The notes: generated by a model not told the origin, from the letters alone. Shown: positions 48,355-60,173, counted from the stretch's first letter. The stretch is 64,000 bases of DNA from Whalleya microplaca (GCA_022497155.1 MU385721.1:620001-684000), one strand, 5' to 3'. Made by a program: numbers and translations.

Positions 48355-49830
48355 GGAGCGTCGAAACCAACCTAACTTAGGTACATAACCGCTAACTTCT
48401 TACAGTTTACAACGTCGCTTTTCCGAACGCTCGCTGCGTCCGAAGGCTAGGGCGTAGAAATTCCTGCACAAGCGACGTCGCACATTTGCTGATTTGCTCA
48501 TTATGACCATGCAATGAATGTTACTGAGCGGGTCAGCAAAGTAATGGGGCGATGGGATCTCTCCATCATATCATCATGATTCCTTGTCGTTCCCTCAAAG
48601 TCGCCGACTTACATCCATACACATCCATACAACATACAACCTACCTAGGCAGCTAGGTCAGGTATTGCACGTATTGTACTGGCTAGAATGTGATTGATCG
48701 ATCCACCTGCTACCCCAATTCCGAATAATTAACCAATCCTACTACATACATACATACACGCATACACACATACATACATATCCTATTTGTCTAGCCTAGG
48801 CTAGTACCGCTGCCAGGTGCTCCTAGCTAAAACTGATACCATACCATACAATAACTACACACACAGACACACAAGCAAAACCGCGCGCGCACACGCACAC
48901 GCACACACAGAGCCAGAGCCTTTTACCTACAAGTAGATACACTTTTTCTCGAACCAGAGGCACCCCAGCCTGCAGCGCCTAAATAAGCCCAAACAAGCCC
49001 AGCACACAGACCAGTCAGCTCAACCGGGAAAAGTCCTCCTCGCCTGTCGGCCTTCTGGGCCACTCCCAATGTATTAGTCAGTCAAGTTAGTCCTCTTGGC
49101 CCAGGTCCTCCTGGGACGGAAGAGTGTACATTGCTGCGTAGTCTGGCCACCAACGTTTTGTCACTTACGTATGTATGTATGTATGAGTTTGGCATGTAGC
49201 TTGGTAGGCAGTAGGTCAGTACCCGTGAATCCTTCTTTTTTGTCCTTTCTTCTCCATACCCACGCAGCAATGCCACAATACCTACGTCTCTTCACTGGCC
49301 ATACATAGGCCATACGTAGGCCATACCTAGGTTAATAAGTTAGCTGTCCCGGCTGTCTTGGATTGCCTATGCGTACCCTGACGGCCAACCGCCCACCCAA
49401 ACCCCTTCCATCCGTTGTTTGATCCATCCACACACAATACGCACACAATACGCACACAGGGCTTGGATAACTGTAATCTGTTCCCAGACCCATTCCTTAA
49501 AATGACATTTTATCCTGCCAGTCCGGCCGTCCCTACGCCGTAGCCCATAACCCAGAAGCCCAGGTCCAGGCGTAAGCAGGCATGTACATAGCTTATGTAT
49601 GATGCACTCGGTATGTCTGTATGTAGTGGCTGGCCATTGTACCAACTAGTAGGTATGTTACTACCTATTACCTATGTATGGGCCGGTATATGGTTGGTAG
49701 GCAGAGGTAGGCATTTGCTTAGACAGGTCGTTAGATAGGTACGGATGTAGGTGAGTGAATGAATGCTAATGATCCATGTTGCTTTCTGACTCTTCCATCC
49801 CATGCATCGTTGCTACCGGCTCGTTTGATG

Positions 49831-50863
49831 ACTCTTTCGCTTTTGTTCTTTCTCCCCTTCTCCTTCTCCTTCTCATCATCCTCACATACTTCTCCTCGCT
49901 CCTTCCTTCCTTCCTCCCTCCTACATATGTACCATCTCTCCCATCCCTCCCATCCCTTCCCTTTTTAACCTTCCCGGCTCTAGTCCCAGTGCTAGGGATA
50001 GACAAACACCCGACACCGTCACAGACTCTGCGGACGGACTCTGCCTTCCTGTCTGCCATCTTGTCATCTTCCCTACGTCCCGACTTCCCTCCTCTACTTC
50101 CCTCCGCCGCCTGAGCCCGTCGTACCTTTTTTCCTCTCTCGGCCGCGAAATACTGAACCTCATCCTCCTTCATATTTCCTCCACCAACGCCTTGCTACCT
50201 ACGCGGCCCTGTTATCCGATTGAGGTACACAGTAGCCCACCAGACCAGAGTTTTAGGGAACATCTTAAGTATTGCAATATCGTCACCAGAAGCAGCCCGG
50301 TCTATTAAGCCCGGTTTTTTTTTTCTTTTTTTTCTTTTTCAATTTGTGTTTTCTACGCAAATAGATCGTCTGTGTCAGTTTGCCCATCCAGCGTTTGCGT
50401 TTGGGGAAGAGGAGGAAGTCGAGAGGCCAGGAAGGGTCCGGATCGTCATCGACCTCCTGTCCCGCAGCGACACTACCGCCGATAATCTCCTTGGCACGCA
50501 AACGGTCCGTGGACACGTCCTCGTCCCACGACAACATCCCACTCCTCTGTCTCCCTTCCCTCGTCTTTCATTTTTATGCCTACGCCCTCTAAACGACAGG
50601 TAAGAGTGAGGGAGACTCCAGATACAGCCGTGACCACGCTTATGTGCCCGCCTGTTCAGGAGTGCCTCGTCCTCGTATCGGCGCTGATCTGAACAACCCC
50701 TCACATCCACTTACGAACGGCCCGCACTTCGACTTCCATACAGCGCACACACACATACACGCACACACGTACGTCCAAGCAGACGGATCGTCGTTGAAGT
50801 ACAGGGAGCGGGAGTGACGGCCTCTTTTTCCAAGGCTGCCACTCTCCAGAGCCAGATAGCATT
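49831..50863 (+). promoter_or_regulatory. Pyrimidine-rich promoter/leader of the RING-finger gene
   Basis: About 1 kb directly upstream of the RING gene is strongly pyrimidine-rich on the plus strand. It has CCTT/CTT runs at 49850-49920 and a T-run interrupted by C at 50315-50340. It contains several chance frames, including 127 codons at 50220-50603, which I take as leader or promoter sequence. A GTAAGA donor at 50600 after ACAG could start a 5' UTR intron with an acceptor shortly before 50864. The transcript start is unknown. Confidence 0.4.
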
Positions 50864-53186
50864 ATGGACCCTACGGCAATGGAGTTCATGATGCACCAAC
50901 CTGATCACGCTGGTTCGTCCTCAGCCATTGATCACACTGCCCGTTCTGCCTGTCCTGCCTGTCCTGCCTTGCGTGCGGCCGCCGAACAGAACCAGCACTC
51001 ACCCGTGCTTCCACCAACCCGCCAAACCTCCCACTACGATCCCGTGCACGGCAGCGCACATACCAACCTTTGGCACCGGGGTCATGCCTCCCATTCCTGG
51101 CATCAATACAACCTGCTGCCACCGAATAATCCGCGCTTCGTGTCAGACAACTTCCAGTCTCCCTCCGCCGCAGCACCGTCCCGTCCGAACCACGCCAGTC
51201 AGCCATCTTATGCCACGCCGAGTGGTCCCGATCCCTATAACATACATCCACACCTGCCGCTCCACTACAATAGACCGATGTCGGGCTTGCACACAGTCGG
51301 AGGCACGGCCCCTATTCAGCACAGTCAAGGGTTATACGTAACTTATGGTCAAGCCCAGGCCGCAGCAACGACCGGGCATGGCACGGAAGGCCACGTAGCG
51401 AGGGCACCCAGCGGGCAGCCGGTTCTAGGTTCTTTTACGGCCACCGGCCGAAATCCACAAGGGTCGGCGTTTTCAGATAGTTTACACGCAAATCAGCAAT
51501 CTGACAGTCGTGGTTCCCCCTATTTTTCTGTTGGTTTCCAGGACAATGGGCCCATCTTCATCGGTAGACCAGACTTCAACGGCCCCTCACGGAGGGCCGA
51601 TGAGGTTGAAAGCTCCCTGGCAGGTATGTGACTCTTCCAAAAGTACTGTGACGTGAAAGCAAATATAGCCCTAACCATCTCCCCTGCAGCTTCACAGTCA
51701 CCTCCCCGCCGACTACCTCCCGTATCACATGCCACAGCAGGTGGCCAAGCGGAAAACACTTCCAATCCTTCCGAATCGCGCCGGATACCCCCGCCTACGG
51801 GCCCCTGGACGCCGATGGCTCGGCGAACAACGTCAGCATCCAACTCGTCTAGTGAGAACGACATAGATTCGATGGATCCAATTGATCCTGATTCCCCGGC
51901 TTATTCGTTCATTGAGGCAATTTCTGGCGGCGGCGGCGGGTCCTTTGGGGACTCCATGGTGGAGGATCGCCTTCGAGCACAGCAGATCCTGAGAGGCACC
52001 GTTTCAGGGAAGAGAGTAGCCTCCAAGAAAGCTATTACCTCGCTCGAGAGCGTGAATATCTCGGACCTGCCGGAAAACGAAAAGAGTGAGTTTATTTACA
52101 TCAAGATGGTGACCCCTCCCCCGATTATAGCTGACCAATATAGCTTGTGTTATTTGCTACAATGAGTTTGGAGTCCAGGCTCCCGAAGGCGTCAACGAGG
52201 CTCCGTTACGATTACCGAAATGCAAGCACGTTTTTGGCGATCACTGCATTAAGAAGTGGTTTGAAGAGTCGGATAGTTGCCCTTACTGCAGAGACAAGGT
52301 CCCGTCGGAGCCTCAATACCGACAACAAGGGAATGCACATAATGTCTACCGCTTCATACGCCAACACCAACTGCAGGTACAGCAGTTTCAGGCCGCGCGA
52401 CAATCTCGTGATCGCGATCGGGCCGATCCTGGTTCTCTATTTTCTGGCTTGAGTTCTAGGTATTTCCCCTTTGACTTATAACAGCAGTACAGGTGGCTCT
52501 TTTATTTAACCGGTCTTCTAGTCCATTTGCAGAGTTCGGGTACGATACTTTGAGTGAAACTGCAGCTAGGAGAGCGGAAAGTCAGTCAGTATACGGAACC
52601 CGGCCACCTGCTTGGCACAACACGCCAGAGCGTCGTTCTCCGCCGAGTGAATTTAACGAAAACCGTCGGAGGACTCGCGCGCGTCATGGTAGCTTGCGAG
52701 GGTCTCCTCCTTCTGGGCGGCCGCACTTATTTGGAGCGGCGGCAGCAAACGGTTCATCTCCTCCGGTTCGTGGTCTCTATTACCCCTTGTAGAATGCAAG
52801 ATACACAATGTCGCTATCAGTGACTAACACTCGGTCTGTCGTCTTAGTATGCTTGGTTTAATAGGGGCAACCAAAATCATCCACATAATCATCGGCATTC
52901 TGTGGCCTCTTCTGGTGCGCCTCTCCGACCGGCGTTCGACGCCAATGGTTCCCCCTTTGCATTCAGCTCACAGATGAACTTGTCATCAGAAGCCTATTTA
53001 AATCCGTTGAATGCCACCAGTCCAGCCAGTAGTAGTTCTGACGGTTCATTGCCGCATATGCGTTCGCAATATTCCCCGAACCTATCTCCCCCTAACCTAT
53101 CTCCCCCAACAGGAAGTTTAGATGTCTATTTGGCGCATTCCGATGACATTGCCATGGGTCGAGCAACTTCACAGCAGCAATCATAG
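50864..53186 (+). CDS. RING-finger protein, putative E3 ubiquitin ligase
   Basis: This is a predicted ubiquitin ligase, inferred from a single RING finger at about residues 386-445. Firm exons are 50864-51623, 51690-52085, a third starting at 52144, one ending near 52765, and 52848-53186. Introns 1 and 2 have CTAAC and CTGAC branch sites. The N-terminal ~380 residues are Pro/Ser/His/Gln-rich and disordered, with a poly-Gly run before the RING. The RING reads CVIC...LPKCKHVFGDHCIKKWF, then SCPYC. It keeps Cys and His at most positions, but the usual fifth ligand (CKHVF[C/H]) is Gly, with a His two residues later. The third exon stays open to a TAA at 52479-52481. The following exon (LLFNRSSSPFAEFGYD, later RARHGSLRGSPPSGRP) is in another frame. 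It can be joined through a donor at 52377 (666 residues) or 52432 (687 residues). The true junction is unresolved. The tail contains a duplicated NLSPP. The substrate is unknown. Confidence 0.8.
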
Positions 53187-55560
53187 GAATATTTAATGGT
53201 GGAAAGACTGCTGGCACGACCGCCATACAGATCTCCTCAGAGACCACACCGGCCTGAACGAAACCTATGGCGGAATGCATGACGGAATAGGCACTTGCGG
53301 TCTGACAACAGGCAGTAGACGAAGGCCACATATTCCCAGTTCGACCCCCCACCGGACATGTTTACCTTACGAGAACGCACGGATCATGACACTAATTCAT
53401 ATAGATATCTGCATTGTTTTGATTTCTCTACACACGGCATCTGGTTCGACACAACGCAAGGCTGGTTTAAGGGTCATTTGAGGGCGGTTTTCTATTTCGC
53501 TTTTTCAGCACCATTTTGCTGGGCGTGCAGGGTGTTCACGAGTGGTCAGGATGGTAATGTCAACCCACATATCAGATGTCTGATATCTGTGCTCATTTGA
53601 CCGTGCTTGCGCACGAGACGCGGTTAGTAGACACGAGGAATCTCCTCTCATAGGATCTCTGGGGATTCCCGCCGCAGGGCGAGCCTATCAAGACATACAT
53701 TTGACCCCCCTCCCCAAGTATGCATTAGCACTAGGTCACTCCATAATTGAGTTAGGCAAGTAAGAAATTATAAACAAGCGCCATGCTCAAGTACAATCAG
53801 CCCCTTGCATCTCATTCCGGTGGCCCATCCACTGCCACGTTTTCACTTGGTTCAAAGAATTTCGGCACCGGAGAATGACCACCGATACTAAATATTCATC
53901 AAAATAAGATTCCGAAATGGATTTCCGAGGGTGGGGTCAGATCGTTTGCGAAAAATTTACGGTCTGCTTAGGGGTCCATATGTGAGCCAGGTATGACTAA
54001 GGATAGATCACGTAAGTATTTGGACTTGACTTGAGTTGGAATGCCGGAGGTTTGTTTCAAGGCAGTTCCATTCGTAAGTCTCCGGTCTGTTGAATACGTA
54101 TACACTCCACCCCTTTCAAGCGAGTCCGGAGGACCGCAGTGGTATAAGATACAGTGAGCGAGCGTGTTGTTATAAGTTGACGTCTTGTTGACTATAGGGG
54201 GGTGGGTTTGACAGTCGCGTATTTTTTTGCAGTATTATCACATTGTAGTTTTATTAGGTTTGAGTTTTTTTTCTTTGTTACTGCTGGTATTATTCATTTT
54301 TCTTGGAAACCATAATAATGTCGTGATTATGTGGCTCATATAATAGAAATGATTGCGACATGTAAACCATGGATGATGTTAGCCACGTATGTATGATATA
54401 TATACTTGTATAGTGGTGCATCATCTCTATGATTACACATGTTACCGAGTTGCGAGTAAGCCTCTAATTCCTGTAACCCACCAAACCCTCCTCAGGAGGT
54501 AGCCTCGTAGCCTCGCAGTCCCCCCCAACCGTGTTCAAGATTCCTTCTCTACACAGACAGACGGTCTTGGATGGATGGCATTTGAAATAGGCTGAGAGAT
54601 ATGGTCCGGTTGATGTTGGGCCGTGGGTCCCGGACTCCCTACTTCGGTATGGCGTTCCGTCCCCTGAAGACGTCCCGGTCCGATGCGGGGCTGGTCTAAA
54701 CGATATCTCACGACCGCTCCTCTCGCCTTCGAGGTCACTGGCGCCGGCGCCGCTACTAAGACGCTGGCTTATCCCTCCTTACGTTATTGCCCTGCCATCT
54801 AACGGGTAAATCCAGTTCAGCTGTTCATGTCCCTATGGATTTGCCCCGCAGTATCGAGCACGACATAGCGTCATGAACACTGACGTGAGTGAGTGCACGT
54901 GGATAGAGAGTCCATTGGTCCTAGCGTGCGTCTAGGTCTTACGGCCTAGTTTTCCTTAGACTTGTCACTCAACTAGTCAGCTTGGACTAGGTGAAGTTAA
55001 AGGCCGGCTAGAGAGCTGTCAGTCGTCAACCGCGTCTTAGCTTATTTCAACTCTTCACTGTGCCTGGAATAACAAAACTTTTGGCAGTCGTTCGCTTATG
55101 TCCTCTCAAGCCACGTGTTAAATGCACCCGCTATAAGATCTCACATACTTTGGCTATGTGGTGTCAGCCGTGCTCTCGAGCACTGTTGTCCGGGGAAAAG
55201 GGGCAGAAGCTATGCAAGTTGACGTTACGAGGAAATATAATAATATACACTACCGAGGCTGCGAGGTACGTTACTAAAACCTGGTAGGCGGTAACAGATG
55301 GCGACGCTGATTGGGTGGTATATCGCCGAGTTTTGTGGGGGAGGGGTCGCAAATTAGATGAACTCGCTGTTTGCCAAGACCTTTTGCGCCTCATTTGCCT
55401 ACTTCAACATGCTTGCGAACTACATCCAAAAAAAAACCCCCCCCCCAAAAAAAAAAAGGGTAGGATATCCCATATTTTTTAACCTAGAACAGGGTTTCAT
55501 CGTCTTGTAACAGAAGATTGATATTTCGGTTTGTACTGCTAGTTTATATATACACACTGC
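53187..55560. other. Intergenic region between convergent genes
   Basis: The RING gene (plus) and utp12 (minus) converge here, so the region should hold both 3' ends. No coding frame is supported. A T-rich, TA-rich stretch lies at 54220-54420 and a homopolymer tract at 55428-55457. The rest shows nothing I can assign. Confidence 0.55.
55428..55457. repeat. Homopolymer tract A9-C10-A11
   Basis: Nine A, ten C and eleven A in direct succession, followed by GGG. It lies about 100 bp beyond the utp12 stop, so in that transcript it would read T11-G10-T9 if transcribed. Such tracts are prone to slippage and sequencing error. Confidence 0.9.
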
Positions 55561-58531
55561 TCATGAAACGTGCACGAAGGCGCGTTTCTTCACGTTCTGG
55601 CCCTCGTTGCCGTCATCCCAGTTCTCGTCCACGTACTCCTTCACGCCCTTGTCCTGGATCTGCATCCCTGCGATCTTGAGCGCTGCTATGTTGTAGCCCA
55701 TCTCGTCCTTCTGTCTCTTGAGCGCTTTCCTGAGGTTCGTTCTGATACCGTCCAGCATCACGCGCATCGTCTTGCTGGCGACTATCTGACGGTGATGGGT
55801 CTTCAACATGAAGAACAGGATTTTGCATGTGAGAGGAATGTTCATCGATCTCATCGCGAAGATGTTGAGGAATGTGAATAGTATAGGGATGGAAGCGAAA
55901 GGTAGGACAAGTAGAGCGTCATTCAAAGCAGCTGCTGCAGGTCTTTGGAGAACCTTCATAACGTATTCCTCGGCACTGATTCCGCCGTGGGCCATGAACA
56001 TCAGGTTGCGGTCTGGCGGCGCAGTGTTCGGGTTGTTCGCCTTTGCCTCTTCCCATTCCCTCATGACATGCAAATCAGCCATGCCGAGTTCCAACGCTTC
56101 TACAATGCGTTCGCCATGATTCAACGTTTCCGATGTCTGTTTGGTCGCGGCCGCAACCTCTCCGTCTTGGTCTTCCCCATCCAGGTCTTGCTCCAGGGAT
56201 TTGGTTAGCGTGCTCTCATACAATTCCTCGATCTCCTTTTCCCTTTCTTCCTCGAGGAAGATTTGCTCGTCCGTTTCTTCCCATACTCGGATGCTCTTGT
56301 CGTGGCTGGCGCTGACTATAAATGGTGGCTCGCTGCTTTGGCTGATTGCGAGGGCCCAGACTTCCCCATGGTGGCCGTCGAGTCTCTGTATTTGCTCAAA
56401 CTTATCGCCATCCCAGTACTTGATTGTTCGATCTTTGCTGACACTGAAAAAATGGTGACCATTCCCTTCGCGGTTGTTCGGCAAAAACCTAACCTGTAAG
56501 ATACTGTCTTGGTGTGCTAATAATGCTTTGTGGCAGTCGCCGAAATCAAGACCCCATATCCTAATATTCTTGTCTGCCGAGCATGTGACAATCAACTTGC
56601 TGTCGTACGAGATGTCCATGTCTAACACTGGCAGCTTATGACCGTAGAGATTGAGGTATAACTTCAGGGAATCCGTAAAGAAAACTTTAACCGTACTATC
56701 CAACAAGGCCACGGCTAGATATTTCGCATCTGGCGAGAACCTAAGACTCAAAATGTCATCCGCGACTTTCAAGGTTCGTGAATGGCCCAATTTTAGGCGC
56801 GATGTCGTTCGTGTTGTCCCAAGAACTTCCTCTTGAACGACTTGAACCTTCCAGAACTTGGCCGACTTATCTGCACTTCCTGATACTATCGATCTGCCAT
56901 CCGGATGGATCTGTAGCGACCAAATTGCACCCTCATGGGCGGTGACACTGTCGAGCAGAGTGCCCGTTGCCACTTCAAATAGCTCGATCTCACCACCTTT
57001 CGTACCGATAACCACAAGCTTGTCTCCAGGCAGAAATGCGCAGCACAATGCATACCCGCATTCTAATGTTTTGCCGCACTTTTGTGTTAGCATTGACCAG
57101 ATCTTGAGGCTGCCATTAGAGGCCGAAGCGAGCCACTTGTCGTCGGAGCTCAACGCTAGCGATCGTATATCCGCTCGATGCCCGGGAATTTCGATTGACA
57201 AAGTCCTTTCGTAGTCCGGAACGTCTTCTTGTTTTGACTTCCCACTCTTCTCCTTCAACGGTATGTTGTACAGTTCCAACTGGTTATTTGTCGTGCTCAC
57301 TAGTAGCTGAAGTCTTTTCTTGCCATGGGTGTCAGCCCAGTCGACTGACCGTGCCTTCCCACTCGTACGGATAATGAGGTGTTGCGCAAATGCGTCGGTG
57401 ATATCGGCACTGCTAACATCTTCGTCCTGGTCATCCTCTCCATCCAATTGAGCGTCACTATCAGCCTTGATTCCTTTCTTCTGCGCAAGTTTCTCCCGTC
57501 TCCTTTTCTTCTTTCTGGCCAAGCTCTTCTTGATCTCGGATTCCGTACGTATTCTCCATATCTCAACGGACTTCTCTGATCCGTGAACGGCGAAGTAGTC
57601 TCGGCGGGGGTGGAAGACCACTTCGGTGGCTTTGTCCTTTCCATGCCGGAATAGAGTTCCTCTATCCCGTAGAAATTGCATATTCGTAGGAACGTCGACT
57701 TGATGTCGTGACGCAGCTAGAGACGCAGCATCAAGGGCCCAGACCTTGAGCTCGCCAGCATTACCCGCGGTGATACACCCGCTATAGTCAGGGGACAGTC
57801 CCAATGCCCAACATTCACCGTTTGTCTGCGCTATATGAGTTTCAATACAGTGCCTTGATCCAAGGTCCCACAGCTTGATCAGCGCGTCCTTTCCAGTGGT
57901 AAGCAGAAAGCCTTCGGACGAATCTCCCGTGCCGTCGAGAACCATAGCCTGAGCATCATCTTCGGTAGGATCTTCTTGTGGCTCCACAAACTGCAGTCCA
58001 GTGATCTGATCTTTATGCCCTCGGAGTTTGAACTGCCCAACTTCTGCCACGAGATCCCAGACGATGACATTAGTGTCTTTCGAGCCACTGGCTAGCCGGA
58101 CACCGGATCGGTCGAAGGCCAGATTTGTGATGGCGGAGCGATGTCCATTGAAGGTTATGAAAGGGCTCGGGTCTTTGCTGCGCCATAGCCGGAGGCTTCC
58201 ATCGTCGTAGCCGGCGGCGAACAGGTCGTCGTTGGTCTTGCTTTGGGCAATGGCAGTCACCTGCGCGGAACACTTCTCATCCCGCCATCTTTCAATAACG
58301 TCACCGGTCTTGATATCCCAGCATAGCACCTCCTCGTTTGCAGCAACGACTGCTTGGCCCACACCGATACTCGAACGGGTTTGCGCGGTCCAGACAATAT
58401 TTGAGGTGCTAGAAGTTACGAGACCAAAGGATTTTGAGTGCTCGTATTTCCTTTGATGGGTGTGGAAGTTAGCGAAAATTGCATATAGCTAGGGAAGACC
58501 GAGTCGATACTCACAAATAGGACTTCACCAT
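55561..58531 (-). CDS. UTP12: U3 snoRNP protein Utp12/Dip2 (WD-repeat)
   Basis: Utp12 (yeast Dip2, human WDR3) is part of the UTP-B complex of the small-subunit processome and is needed for 18S rRNA maturation in the nucleolus (family knowledge). The CDS joins exon 1 (58531-58515, 17 nt) to exon 2 (58450-55561). The 64-bp intron has a GTGAGT donor, a CTAAC branch site and an AAG acceptor. The spliced start reads MVKSYLKYEHSKSFG, as in orthologs, and the protein has 968 residues. There are two arrays of WD repeats (e.g. GHRSAITNLAF, then SKDTNVIVWD; GHKLPVLDMDISYD; DKNIRIWG), split by a charged linker at about 313-352 with a basic run then an acidic one, plausibly a nucleolar-localisation segment. 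The C-terminal Utp12 domain covers about 838-945. The start lies 410 bp from the divergent arpc2 start. The gene looks intact. Confidence 0.95.
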
Positions 58532-58941
58532 GGCTGCAACCGATTGGCGTCTTTCTCGATGTCTTGTCCAATTCGAGAATGCGACTCCAGAACTTTTTTT
58601 TGACGCGGGACGCGATAAAAGATGCTTATCGATATATAATGATTATCGATAGCATCATTATCGATAGCATCATTATCGATAGCATCATTATCGATAGCAT
58701 CATTATCGATAGCATCATTATCGATAGGGCGTTCTTATCGCCAATCGGTCCCGCGCACAGACCAGGTGGCTGCTACGTATACGTACATACGTAACAAAGT
58801 GTATCACACAGACACAGACACATTATCAGCGATGACCAGCCCCACCAAAGGAGTCCACAGGAAACATCAATTGATGAACATCGTCGTCACCCTCCGACAG
58901 CCCAGCCTCGAAGTAAGCAGGCGTTGTCCACTGCAGTCAAG
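58532..58941. promoter_or_regulatory. Divergent promoter of utp12 and arpc2
   Basis: This 410-bp region lies between the start codons of two divergently transcribed genes and must contain both promoters and leaders. Its central-left part is the TATCGATA array (58627-58726). Shared control of ribosome biogenesis and actin branching by this array is an inference only. Confidence 0.75.
58627..58726. repeat. Array of seven TATCGATA palindromes, 15-bp period
   Basis: TATCGATA starts at 58627, 58644, 58659, 58674, 58689, 58704 and 58719. The last six are spaced exactly 15 bp apart inside a tandem repeat whose unit is ATCGATAGCATCATT. Each palindrome is two overlapping GATA cores (TATC and GATA). 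The array starts about 96 bp upstream of the utp12 ATG and ends about 215 bp upstream of the arpc2 ATG. A frame reading Ile-Ile-Asp-Ser repeats through it is an artefact. Confidence 0.95.
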
Positions 58942-60173
58942 ATGCTTCTCCTAGACTACCAGAACGTCCTGCTACAATCTGTGCTTACAGAGCGCTTCTC
59001 AGGGTACGTTGAACGCAACTTAGTCGGTCAAAAGTCCGTCTCTAACTATTGCAACCAGAGCACCGCCCGCTTCCATTGACCAGACCGTTTCCGACTTCGA
59101 CGGCGTCACCTTCCACATCTCGACTCCCGAGACCAAGTCCCAGATTCTGGTCTCTATCCAGATACGATGCTTCCAGGAGCTTGTCAAGTACGGTGCTGAG
59201 CAGGTCCTCCGACGCGAGTACGGCCAATATGTGGTCACCCCCGAAGCTGGCTACGACTTCTCCATCCTGGTCGATCTGGAGAACTTACCAGCCGACAAAG
59301 GTAATGACTCGCCCTATCTAGCTTGAAATGTGGTCAGTATGTTAACAAGACATGTAGAGGAGCGAGATGCGTTGGTCATGAAGATCTCGTTGATGAAGCG
59401 CAACGCCATGGCTGCGCCGTTCGAGCATGCCTACGAGGAATACTACAAGCTCAAGGAGACCGCTTCGAAATACACGTCAGAAGAGGCACCGCAGGGTGTG
59501 AAGGAAGGCGGCGAGATCATGTCCATTCATTATCGTGACGAAGAGGCCATATACGTGAAAGCGAGCCACGACCGAGTGACCGTCATCTTCAGCACTGTCT
59601 TCCGAGAAGAGACGGATAGAGTATTTGGCAAGATCTTCATCCAGGAATTTGTCGATGCTCGACGCAGAGCTATTCAGAATGCACCCCAGGTTTTATTCAG
59701 GAACGACCCACCGCTAGAATTGCAAGGAGTTCCTGGTGTGAAGGCAACCACGGGTGGAGAAGTTGGATACGTTACTTTTGGTATGTTGCGCACTATCTCT
59801 AATTCTATGCCCCTAACTAACGTCGAAAGTTCTGTTCCCACGACATCTGACGCCCCAGCGAATGCCGGATGTCATATCCCACATCCAGACTTTCCGAGAT
59901 TACTTCCACTATCACATCAAGGCATCCAAGGTATGAACAACCCAGCTTCATCTGTGTTCTTGCTGTGCATATATTGACAAATTATCCAGGCCTACATTCA
60001 CTCCCGTATGAGAAGGAGAACGGCAGACTTCCTGCAAGGTGAGATAGCATTGATCATATGGAGTGATACCTATACTTACCATCATTATAGTACTTCGAAG
60101 AGCCAGACCAGAGAACGAGGAGAAGGAGAGGAAGACGGCAAGTGGGAGAACATTCAAGGTTCAGGGAGCTTAA
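58942..60173 (+). CDS. ARC35: Arp2/3 complex 34-kDa subunit (ARPC2/Arc35)
   Basis: ARPC2 is a core structural subunit of the Arp2/3 complex, which nucleates branched actin for endocytic patches (family knowledge). Six exons join in frame: 58942-59003, 59059-59300, 59358-59780, 59830-59930, 59990-60038, 60091-60173 (319 residues, the normal length). The start MLLLDYQNVLLQSVLTERF is diagnostic. The P34-Arc fold follows with FDGVTFHIS, GYDFSILVDLE, LMKRNAMAAPFEHAYEEYY, YRDEEAIYVKASHDRVTVIF and FVDARRRAIQNAPQVLF. The last exons read PRHLTPQRMPDVISHIQTFR, YIHSRMRRRTADFLQ and the conserved tail VLRRARPENEEKERKTASGR. Donors include GTACGT, GTAATG, GTATGT, GTATGA and GTGAGA. It is transcribed away from utp12. 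No defect is seen. Confidence 0.95.

Larger units (their letters stand above)
39185..49830. other. Long intergenic region without a recognisable gene
   Basis: About 10.6 kb between apc2 and the leader of the RING-finger gene. The longest frame, 44928-45608 (plus, 226 codons), crosses an 8-bp tandem repeat and shows no family motif. I regard it as non-coding. A frame at 39707 contains a chance PGAGKTET P-loop-like string but no ATPase fold around it. The region holds many simple repeats (41861-41895, 45317-45346, 47799-47850, 48321-48354) and, from about 47 kb onward, dense TACCTA/TAGGTA and CATA motifs. Confidence 0.45.

Noticed and set aside
49766..50173. 135-codon minus-strand frame rich in Arg/Lys/Glu/Gly
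   Set aside because: It is the complement of the pyrimidine-rich leader of the RING gene, and the composition is explained by the purine-rich strand.
58564..58794. 76-codon frame with Ile-Ile-Asp-Ser repeats
   Set aside because: It is only a translation of the 15-bp TATCGATA tandem array in the utp12-arpc2 promoter.
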